The position numbers and the translations under genes are program-made. A DNA stretch of 64,000 nucleotides from positions 310,001-374,000 of the forward strand of contig NZ_JAPPTI010000001.1 in assembly GCF_027587025.1 (NCBI RefSeq), read 5' to 3'. The stretch comes from Vibrio sp. LaRot3. Lineage in GTDB: Bacteria; Pseudomonadota; Gammaproteobacteria; Enterobacterales; Vibrionaceae. Below the pieces are notes generated by a model. It had not been told where the DNA came from. It did no database searches and saw only the letters and a list, made by a program, of their open reading frames with translations. This document shows, piece by piece, positions 1 through 7,196 of this stretch (its first letter is position 1; each line of letters starts with the position of its first letter).

Positions 1-124
1 TAATTAGTTTACAAATACCTATCTGAACTAAAAATTTATGGCTTATTTGCTAGGGACAGCAAGGCTTTCAGGCGGTTCCTAGCGATTGTATGAATGTCAA
101 TTTCACAACTTTGTTAGGAAGAGT

Positions 125-787
125 ATGCAAGACCAAGGCTTGGCAAACTTCGAAAGTATCGAAGAGTTTAGACGTGCCTTTTTACCCGTGCATGAAGCAC
201 GCGTAAAAGCAGGCAAAAACATTGAGAACAGTCAGCAAACTGTTGAAAACAGCAAAAAAGTGGTTCAAGAGCACAGTTCTTCTCTTAAACAAACTTTGTC
301 ATCTATTGAGAGTTACCTTTCTAAGAATGAATCAGTCATTGATTCGTCGCTTGATGATCTGCGCCAAGGTGGTAAACCTTCTTCCTCTTTGGAAAGTGAG
401 CGTGAGCATGCGCAAGCATTTACCAATCTACTTAATCAAGCACGTCAGTTAAGTAATATTTCGGGTCAGACTCCGTTAGCGCAAGACATTGCAGACCAAC
501 TGACATCGTACAGCAAACAGCTCCCTCAACAATGGCAGCCAGTCGCGGACACTCTAGGTGAGATCCGTGCGTCGGAAAATGCATTCTATAGCCATTATCA
601 GCACCTACTTGATGAAAAGAGAGCAGAAGAGCAACGCAAGCGCGAAGAAGAAGCGCGTTTGAAAGCCGAGGCAGAAGCAAAGGCTGAACTCGCTGCTTCT
701 CGCCGTAAGAGTCTACAGAAGAAACTCATGTGGACTGCGGCGTTCATTATAGTGTTAGCAGGCTTTATTCAGAATCAAATGGCGTAA
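125..787 (+). CDS. Tail-anchored coiled-coil protein, first gene of FtsK-like cluster
   Basis: I do not recognise a family. From the ATG at 125 the protein has 220 residues; this start has an AGGAAG box just upstream, while the in-frame ATG at 86 has none. The body is helical and rich in Gln, Ser and Glu, residues about 165-195 are a dense Glu/Arg/Lys/Ala coiled coil, and the last 20 residues form one hydrophobic span ending in NQMA. This looks like a C-tail-anchored inner-membrane protein with its bulk in the cytoplasm. The FtsK-like ATPase starts 9 bases after its stop, so the two are co-transcribed. Inference: a membrane-bound partner or adaptor of the ATPase. An inverted repeat (49-56 with 76-83) lies in the leader. 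Confidence 0.75.
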   Translation: MQDQGLANFESIEEFRRAFLPVHEARVKAGKNIENSQQTVENSKKVVQEHSSSLKQTLSSIESYLSKNESVIDSSLDDLRQGGKPSSSLESEREHAQAFTNLLNQARQLSNISGQTPLAQDIADQLTSYSKQLPQQWQPVADTLGEIRASENAFYSHYQHLLDEKRAEEQRKREEEARLKAEAEAKAELAASRRKSLQKKLMWTAAFIIVLAGFIQNQMA

Positions 788-796
788 GGTTTTCCG

Positions 797-3673
797 ATGA
801 TTGAACTAGATACAAAACTTAAAGAAGCGGACCTAAAGCGCAAAGAGCTGGGTGAGCAATTAAAACAAGAATTAAGCGGCAAAGCTGATAGCGTTCACGA
901 AGTGGTGAATTACCTAGAAGAAACGGTTTTGCCAAATGCACAAGTGCAAGCAGAGCAGGTGGTAGCTGCAAACCATCAAGACCTTGCTATTTCAGTGGGC
1001 AACATGCGCCAAGTGTTGGCTCGACTACCTGCGCCATTGCAACCTTGGTTATCGGAAGTGGATTGGAACAGCTACGCGTTTGATCATAACTATCTACCGC
1101 GTAACCTTGTTGTGGGTATGGAAGACATTACCTATACCGACGGTCAAAATGCAGAACACGTTGTTAGCATACCAAAAGAAATTCCATTCTATAGTTCGGA
1201 TTACTGCTACTACTTTTCGCAAGACGAGCATTCAATCAGCAAAATCAATGCGTTCGTATTCCGCTTAGCGACAATGCTGCCGTACTCTTCTCAGTTTACT
1301 CTGATTGACCCAATTAAGATGGGCCAAAGCTTCCCATACACCAAACGTCTGCCATTCAAACGTATGGTAGATAATGACGTATCCCGCGTATTAGAAGAGA
1401 TTCTGACTGATATTGTACGTATTCAAAACAGTTACCTTGATAACAACACAGAGCGTTTGGTTGATGTTGATGAAGAGATTTTAGGTAACGCGAAGTTTGA
1501 ATTGATCGTAGCAAAAGACTTCCCGCAAGCTTATGACCGTCGATCAATTGAGCTACTGGCTAAGATCGCGAACACAGGTCCGAAAGCGGGCAAAATTGTG
1601 TTGCTTGATCTTGATACGGATGCCGAGCTGCCAAATGGTTTGTCATTAAAGACCTTGTTCCCAGAAATTCGCAATGTTTACAACAATAAGAATCAAATTG
1701 TCTGGAATTTAGGCAAAGGTTATCGTGATAGCGTTCAAAACTCAGAGGTAATGAACGCGATTCTTGATGGCTTAAGCCGAGCGAAGCCAAAAGAAACCAA
1801 GCTAGGTTTCTCTGATGTTATTGATACCGATCCAAATCAGTGGTGGCAAGAGAACGCAACTGAAGTGATTTCTGCGCCAATCGGTGGCTCTGGTAGCCGT
1901 AAGAACGATATTGAACTTTGGTTTGGTGAGCGTAATAAGCAGCCATCTTCACACGGTATGCTTGCGGCTATGACGGGTGCTGGTAAGTCGAACTTGTACC
2001 ATGCGTTTATTTTGTCGATGGCAAGTCGCTATAGCCCAGAAGATGTGCAGTTCTACCTGATCGATGGTAAGCAGGGTGTGGAATTCCAAAGCTACCCGAA
2101 ACTGCCTCATGCACGCGTAGTCTCGTTGAACACAAGCCCACAATTAGCTCGTAGTGTACTGCAAGAGCTGTTGGACGAAATGAACCGTCGTAACGACATG
2201 TTCAAAGAGCTTGGTTTCTCAGACTTTATTAGCTACCGCAAAGCGGGTTCGCCAAATGGCAAACTGCCACGTTTAATGCTGATCATTGATGAATACCAAA
2301 CTCTATTTGAAGACGACAAAACGGGTCTAGGTTCGCAGCTGATGATTGCCATCGCATCGCAAAGTCGAAGCGCAGGTATTCACATGTTTGTGGGTTCACA
2401 GAAGTTTGTGGTTCCGGGTATGTCTCAGCCTCAAGCAACGTTCAGCAACATTAACTTGCGTGTTGCAATGAAGATGAGTGGTGAAGAAATTACTTCGCTG
2501 CAAGAGTTTGGATCTAAAGGTAAACAGCTGATCCGTGGTTGTACAGAAACCGGTCAAGTCGTAACAAGCCACAACGGTGGTGTGGATGAAGTGCCATGTG
2601 ATACTGGTCGTGTGGCGTACATTGAAGAATCTCAGCGTCAGCAATTGCTTGATCAGCTAGTGGCTAAGTGGAACGACCAAGGCGGTGAAAACCACACTGT
2701 ATTGCTTGATGGTTCAGAACAGCCGCAACTGGTAGACAATGCCCAGCTAAATACTTTGTTTGCTCATCACCCACAGCGTCCAACGGAAGATGAATGGATT
2801 CGTTACGCGAACCAGCCTCAGCACCTTGGCGGCCTAAATGAAAATGAATGGTACCCAGTAGAGCGTCCTTCGGTTTTCTGGCTAGGTAAAGAGATGAACA
2901 TTCATGGCCAAGCGAAAGTGGTGTTGCGTCGTCGCGCTGGTGAACACATGGTGTTAGTGGGCGATAGCAATGAAGCTCGTCTAGGTATGCTGGGTTACAT
3001 GGTTGCTCAAATGCCAATCAATGCGCTGAATGACCAATACCAAGTACATATCTTAGACCGAAGCATCAAAGGTTCTCAGTGGTATGGCGTAATGGCGGCG
3101 GCGAATGAAAAAGCACTCGCAAACAAGGGCACTTTCTGCGAAACCTTTAAAGATTTTGCGCCTCAACTTGATGCGGTTGCCGCTGAACTGCAAAAGCGTC
3201 GTGAGATGGACGAAGAAGAGATGTTGGCTGAGCCATCAATCTTTATCGTTATTAACGAAGCACAACGTGTGAAAGAGCTAGCGAAGCAAGATAACACGCA
3301 TGGCATGAAAGTTCATGCTGATGAAAGTGGCGCTCACTTTGCCACGTTGCTAGAGCATGGTTCAGAGTATGGTATTCACTTGATCTTAAGCTTTGATAAC
3401 GTTCGTTCAGTGACCAAAGCATTTGATCGTAACGATATTGAAAGCTTCCGTCATAAAATTGCTCTGCAAATGTCAGAGGAAGATAGCTTTCGTCTATTGA
3501 AAACACGTGATGCAGCCAAACTGCAAGCGGATGGTAAGAAGCCAATTTACGCGCTTCATATCGACCAAATGCAAAACCGCCCAACTAAGTTTAAGCCGTA
3601 TTGCTACACCCAAGCGGATTCGCTCGACAGCAACTTAACGCACCTAGCTCAGCTATACGCTAAGTGGAGTTAA
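797..3673 (+). CDS. FtsK/SpoIIIE (EssC-like) double ATPase
   Basis: A 958-residue protein of the FtsK-HerA superfamily. The first ATPase domain has a clear Walker A (TGAGKS, residues 393-398) and Walker B (LMLIIDEYQ, D498-E499) with the SRSAGIH region typical of FtsK/SpoIIIE. A second domain begins near 700; its P-loop position reads GDSNEAR (722-728) without Lys-Ser, and its Walker B reads IVINEAQ (N820-E821), so it is probably a dead ATPase. I see no membrane span, unlike FtsK or EssC; residues 1-60 are coiled coil. Tandem domains with degenerate later copies are known from EssC/EccC of type VII secretion. Neighbours are small helical proteins and membrane proteins, not division genes. Inference: motor of an envelope-spanning or secretion-like machine; DNA translocation is the alternative. 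Confidence 0.85.
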   Translation: MIELDTKLKEADLKRKELGEQLKQELSGKADSVHEVVNYLEETVLPNAQVQAEQVVAANHQDLAISVGNMRQVLARLPAPLQPWLSEVDWNSYAFDHNYLPRNLVVGMEDITYTDGQNAEHVVSIPKEIPFYSSDYCYYFSQDEHSISKINAFVFRLATMLPYSSQFTLIDPIKMGQSFPYTKRLPFKRMVDNDVSRVLEEILTDIVRIQNSYLDNNTERLVDVDEEILGNAKFELIVAKDFPQAYDRRSIELLAKIANTGPKAGKIVLLDLDTDAELPNGLSLKTLFPEIRNVYNNKNQIVWNLGKGYRDSVQNSEVMNAILDGLSRAKPKETKLGFSDVIDTDPNQWWQENATEVISAPIGGSGSRKNDIELWFGERNKQPSSHGMLAAMTGAGKSNLYHAFILSMASRYSPEDVQFYLIDGKQGVEFQSYPKLPHARVVSLNTSPQLARSVLQELLDEMNRRNDMFKELGFSDFISYRKAGSPNGKLPRLMLIIDEYQTLFEDDKTGLGSQLMIAIASQSRSAGIHMFVGSQKFVVPGMSQPQATFSNINLRVAMKMSGEEITSLQEFGSKGKQLIRGCTETGQVVTSHNGGVDEVPCDTGRVAYIEESQRQQLLDQLVAKWNDQGGENHTVLLDGSEQPQLVDNAQLNTLFAHHPQRPTEDEWIRYANQPQHLGGLNENEWYPVERPSVFWLGKEMNIHGQAKVVLRRRAGEHMVLVGDSNEARLGMLGYMVAQMPINALNDQYQVHILDRSIKGSQWYGVMAAANEKALANKGTFCETFKDFAPQLDAVAAELQKRREMDEEEMLAEPSIFIVINEAQRVKELAKQDNTHGMKVHADESGAHFATLLEHGSEYGIHLILSFDNVRSVTKAFDRNDIESFRHKIALQMSEEDSFRLLKTRDAAKLQADGKKPIYALHIDQMQNRPTKFKPYCYTQADSLDSNLTHLAQLYAKWS

Positions 3674-3676
3674 TCC

Positions 3677-3946
3677 ATGTCGTTAGATCGAGTTGAAGAG
3701 CAAGTCCCTTTGTTGTTGGGAGAGCTAGAAGCGCTCAGCAGCCAAGTGATTAAGCAAATCGGTCTTCTAAGTGTTCAGGCAGAGAATACTCTGCCTGAGC
3801 TATCAGAAGAGATGCAATTACGAATGCAACGTGACTTAGTAGAAATTGAAGACCTAGCAGGTTTAATTGCTAATGTTCGCTGCACTGAGTTGGCTGACCA
3901 GTTACAACATAAGCTGGCGCTCATCAGGAGTTATCTGCATGAATAA
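3677..3946 (+). CDS. Small helical protein of FtsK-like cluster (89 aa)
   Basis: No family recognised. The 89-residue product is acidic, almost entirely predicted helix, with Leu/Ile heptads (LLLGELEALSSQVI, then a second helix from about 45) and no signal peptide or membrane span. It starts 3 bases after the ATPase stop and its own stop overlaps the start of the next gene, so translation is probably coupled. Size and two-helix layout are in the range of WXG100 substrates, but there is no WxG turn. It could be a structural or chaperone-like subunit of the ATPase machine. Confidence 0.7.
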   Translation: MSLDRVEEQVPLLLGELEALSSQVIKQIGLLSVQAENTLPELSEEMQLRMQRDLVEIEDLAGLIANVRCTELADQLQHKLALIRSYLHE

Positions 3947-4250
3947 GCTACGTCAGCAAGAAGCACTGCAAGAGCTCACCATGGTCACTAATCAAACTTA
4001 CACTCAAATTGAAACCTCAGTGGATTCAATGCGAAGCCGTTGGGCTGCACTGAGAGAAGATTATTATGGTATCGGTGCTGAAGATGTTGAATCTGAAATC
4101 ACGACCATTTTGGCTCAAGCTGATCAACTACTGACTAAGTTGATGGATTGGCGTGACGCTTGTGATCCTAACCTTCAAAGTCAGCAACAAGATGAGCAGC
4201 AGACCTCCACAGCGAGTGATGAGGAGGCCGAATGCAACCAAGATGGTTAG
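3939..4250 (+). CDS. Small helical protein of FtsK-like cluster (103 aa)
   Basis: No family recognised. The ATG at 3939 follows a CAGGAG box and overlaps the previous gene by 8 bases; this gives 103 residues, and the longer frame upstream is only read-through of that gene. Two helices are suggested, with Trp and aromatic residues between them (SRWAALREDYYGIG, about residues 32-45) and LMDWRD near 69-74, followed by a Gln/Glu/Asp-rich tail from about 80. Length and a Trp/Gly-containing turn between helices recall WXG100 proteins, but the exact motif is absent. Its 3' end overlaps the next gene by 19 bases, a sign of tight coupling. Confidence 0.7.
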   Translation: MNKLRQQEALQELTMVTNQTYTQIETSVDSMRSRWAALREDYYGIGAEDVESEITTILAQADQLLTKLMDWRDACDPNLQSQQQDEQQTSTASDEEAECNQDG

Positions 4251-5257
4251 TTAACCAACTGGAAGAGTTGGATTATCAAACGGATTATCAGCTAGAACTG
4301 ATCACTTCTTTATTACAGCAAGCCCAAGCCATGCACGCTTTGACGCAAGACTATATTGGTCTGGCGAAATCAGATGTGTTTGCCTGTCATGAGCTGTATG
4401 ACTCTTTAGAGAAAGGCTACCAAGCTGCATTAGAGCACGCTCAAACTCGTCATCGTCGAGTAGAAGAGCAAGTGGATCATGCTATTGAAACGGAAACGTC
4501 GAGCACGGCAAGCTTGGAAGATGCGCATAACTTACGCGCGACTTGGAGCAGCCAAACGGACAAAGCGCAAGCTTGGTATAGCCGTGCTGATAACCATTTC
4601 GAGCGTTGTGAACGTGAAATGAGAAGTGCAGAACGCGACGATAACGAGGCGCAAAGCCGTAAAGATCGTGCTTATCATGCTTTGCAAGCGGCGAGAAGTC
4701 GCCCTCCTGTTCGAGTGTATGTGGGTAAAGACAGCAACGGTCGAGATGTCTATCGTTATGATCCACCCGATACACATGCCGAAGAGATGGCCTATAGCTC
4801 CGCATGTGCTCATGCGAGTCATTGTCGAAGCGTTTACAACGCTGCCGTCGCCGAGCGTAACGCTGCGCTTAAAGAGAGAAATCGCGCCCAAGCGCAATTG
4901 CAAGGTGCTCGTGTCGCGCTTTCAGAAGCGAAAGAGTCAGTGGTGCTGGCTGATCATGCGTTGCAGGTGGCCAATGATGGTAAGCGTCAAGCGAACTATA
5001 GCCATGATTTTTCCAAGCATTGCTTGCAAGTGCTAGATCAGGTGAAGGCGTTACTGGGTGAGTTTAAAAAGACACTTCAAGAGCAAACAGAGACGATCTC
5101 AAAACTCGAGAGTGACAACAACCAAGCTTTCTTGCAGTTACGCAATGTGGAAAACCATCACGAGTCGATTCAGGGTGAAGCTTTCTCATTGAAGTACACG
5201 CTTCAAGATAAAGTGTCCTTGCTGATCGCCTTTGACCAGCCTCTTAACCGCCGATAG
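4232..5257 (+). CDS. Long coiled-coil protein of FtsK-like cluster (341 aa)
   Basis: No family recognised. The start is set by a strong GAGGAGG box inside the previous gene. The product has no signal peptide or membrane span. Residues about 60-150 and 185-310 are long, Ala/Glu/Arg/Gln-rich coiled coils, separated by a short non-helical stretch near 155-175 with RPPVRVYVGKDSNGRDVYRY. That central piece looks like a small beta segment and is the only distinctive motif. The His and Cys content is unusually high for a coiled coil. Lying between two small helical proteins in the same operon, it is likely a scaffold or filament-like subunit of the same complex. Confidence 0.75.
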   Translation: MQPRWLVNQLEELDYQTDYQLELITSLLQQAQAMHALTQDYIGLAKSDVFACHELYDSLEKGYQAALEHAQTRHRRVEEQVDHAIETETSSTASLEDAHNLRATWSSQTDKAQAWYSRADNHFERCEREMRSAERDDNEAQSRKDRAYHALQAARSRPPVRVYVGKDSNGRDVYRYDPPDTHAEEMAYSSACAHASHCRSVYNAAVAERNAALKERNRAQAQLQGARVALSEAKESVVLADHALQVANDGKRQANYSHDFSKHCLQVLDQVKALLGEFKKTLQEQTETISKLESDNNQAFLQLRNVENHHESIQGEAFSLKYTLQDKVSLLIAFDQPLNRR

Positions 5258-5272
5258 TTCTCAGAGTCAATT

Positions 5273-5719
5273 ATGCCTTCATTTGAACCCAGTTATTTTC
5301 GAACCACGCTGACTCATCTAGAAGAGGAGCGTGAAAATACCTATTACTCCAAGTGCAATTTTGAAGAGCACTGGGAAACTCTGCGCGCTCAATGGAATGA
5401 TGCCGCGGGACGTAATGTCGACAGTCGCAATATGACCCCTTTAGTGGATGTATATGCTCAGGCACTAAGCCAAAGTCAGCAATACATCGACACGACTAAG
5501 CAGTGTGCTGACTTGTTTGATAATTTGCGTCGTTTATTGATCGATGCAGCCCATCATCATGAGCAGTACAACCGCCTATTTAGTGAGGTTGGTAATCAAA
5601 GCGAAGAGCGCGATCGCACTTTGCGCAGCAGTGAGAACCTCACCAAACAAGTGGAAGAGCAACAAGAGCAAGTCGCAGCGAAAAAGCAGTCTGCGGGTAG
5701 TCATGTCGCCATGATTTAA
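5273..5719 (+). CDS. Small helical protein of FtsK-like cluster, WXG-like features (148 aa)
   Basis: No family recognised. The 148 residues have no signal peptide. The N-terminal half has a first helix ending in HWETLRAQWNDAAGRN (about 33-48), with two Trp residues, then a second helix, which is the general layout of WXG100-superfamily helical hairpins. The C-terminal third (about 105-140) is a Glu/Gln/Ser coiled coil. It lies 15 bases after the long coiled-coil gene and 10 bases before the lipoprotein gene. The resemblance to ESX-type substrates is inference from layout only; a profile search would decide. Confidence 0.7.
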   Translation: MPSFEPSYFRTTLTHLEEERENTYYSKCNFEEHWETLRAQWNDAAGRNVDSRNMTPLVDVYAQALSQSQQYIDTTKQCADLFDNLRRLLIDAAHHHEQYNRLFSEVGNQSEERDRTLRSSENLTKQVEEQQEQVAAKKQSAGSHVAMI

Positions 5720-5729
5720 GGATGAAACA

Positions 5730-7187
5730 GTGAAATTAGTAAGAATACTGCTTAGTAGCTTGGTGATTGCATTGGTTGGCTGTTCAAGCAGTGACAAGCT
5801 TTCTAGCAGTGATTATCAAGATGAAGTCGCAGGCTTAAATGGCCTGCCTCTTGGTGCGGAAGGGAGAGTGTTTAAACTCTCTCCTTACACGCCGCAACAG
5901 GTGCAAGATATTCAATATGCGCTTAATGCTCGCGGCCTTTATTGGACGGCGGCTCAAACCCCCGCCTATTTGAATGGTCAGGTTTGCCCTATTGATGTTT
6001 ACGCCCACCGAGGCCATTACAACTATCCGGAGAACTCCTCTTCAGCGGTTCTAATGGGAGCGCTTGGTGGCTTTGATGGGGTAGAAATTGATGTGATGTT
6101 AACGCGTGATGGCTATTGGGTGGTTCACCATGATAGCTATACCGGTCGTGCGACAGGTCGTTCGGATGGTAAGCGTTATCGTATGTCTCGCATCAAAGGT
6201 AAAGAGTGGAATACCTTGGTTGTGCGCGACAAAGATGGTCAGCTAACTAATGAGCGAGCGCCTTACGCCATTGACGCGTTCCAGCAATGGGCAAACAGTT
6301 ATCATCTTGGGCAGCAGCTGAATATCGAAATCAAAGAAGATGCTGATATTGTTGAGTTAAACCAATTGCTTCGCATGGCGAGAGAAAGTCTTCCGCAAGG
6401 GAGTTATTTCTTCAGCTCGTTGGAATTTGATGTGCTGAAAAAAATGCGAGAGCTTGATAAGCACGTTTATCTTGGTTACGTCTGGGAACCGCACCCAACG
6501 TCCATCGCCAAAGCAAAGCAAACGGCTCGTAAGGCAGCTAAGTCCGATGTGCTGTACCAAAAGTACAATCGTCAGATTAACTGGGTATCAGATTATGAAG
6601 CGCGTAAGCGATCGCGCAGTAAGTCTCAGAAGTACTCAGCAAAAACCGTGCGTAAAGCGTTAGGTGCAAATAGCGGATTACACGTTGATATCCGTAGCTT
6701 TGTGGGCGCTTCAACGATTTATACTCGCTCTCATCAAGCTGGTCTTAAACGTGTCGCCACCTACAGCATTAATGGCACAGATTATCATCAGTCTCAACTC
6801 GCCTATCTAAAGAGCCGTGGTCGCCAGTTACCTGACGAAGCCATTATGGACACCTCTAAGTTTGAAGCTTGCCATCGTCTTTACCCAAACCTAGCCGCGA
6901 AAGCGCGTAGCTATCAGCCAACAACTGAATATGGCCGCGCGATTATGAAGCTGCCGAATGATGCGGACTTCAACCGTCTTGAAGAGCAGTTAATGTATCT
7001 TGAAGACAATCACTACATTACATCGAATGGCAAAGTGCGCTCTATGACTAGAACCACCAGCGCACCGGTGAAAGTGACATCGAAGTCGGGCAGTAAAACT
7101 ACCAGCACCTCATCACGCGTATTCATCCCTGAAGATGAAGATTTATCGCTAGAGGCGAAGCCAATCAATATCGAAATTCCTAATTAA
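5730..7187 (+). CDS. Glycerophosphodiester phosphodiesterase-family lipoprotein
   Basis: A GTG start with an AAGGA box gives 485 residues. The N-terminus is a lipoprotein signal peptide with lipobox LVGC (Cys18), so the protein should sit on a membrane facing the periplasm. Residues about 88-370 form a GDPD barrel: YAHRG (H93, R94), PEN (100-102), EID (E119, D121) and VVHHD (H134), plus EIK further on. These are the catalytic and metal-binding residues of GlpQ/UgpQ enzymes, so it is probably active on a glycerophosphodiester. A Ser/Thr/Lys-rich tail follows from about 435. It is far longer than UgpQ (about 250 residues). A GDPD enzyme among FtsK-like genes suggests action on phospholipid head groups or polyglycerolphosphate-like polymers (inference). 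Confidence 0.85.
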   Translation: MKLVRILLSSLVIALVGCSSSDKLSSSDYQDEVAGLNGLPLGAEGRVFKLSPYTPQQVQDIQYALNARGLYWTAAQTPAYLNGQVCPIDVYAHRGHYNYPENSSSAVLMGALGGFDGVEIDVMLTRDGYWVVHHDSYTGRATGRSDGKRYRMSRIKGKEWNTLVVRDKDGQLTNERAPYAIDAFQQWANSYHLGQQLNIEIKEDADIVELNQLLRMARESLPQGSYFFSSLEFDVLKKMRELDKHVYLGYVWEPHPTSIAKAKQTARKAAKSDVLYQKYNRQINWVSDYEARKRSRSKSQKYSAKTVRKALGANSGLHVDIRSFVGASTIYTRSHQAGLKRVATYSINGTDYHQSQLAYLKSRGRQLPDEAIMDTSKFEACHRLYPNLAAKARSYQPTTEYGRAIMKLPNDADFNRLEEQLMYLEDNHYITSNGKVRSMTRTTSAPVKVTSKSGSKTTSTSSRVFIPEDEDLSLEAKPINIEIPN

Positions 7188-7196
7188 GAACTCAGT

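Noticed and set aside
86..124. Start of the first cluster gene at ATG 86
   Set aside because: No ribosome site; ATG at 125 has AGGAAG at the right distance.
797..3673. Cell-division FtsK
   Set aside because: It lacks the four N-terminal membrane spans and the gamma domain with the KOPS-reading winged helix, and its neighbours are not division genes.
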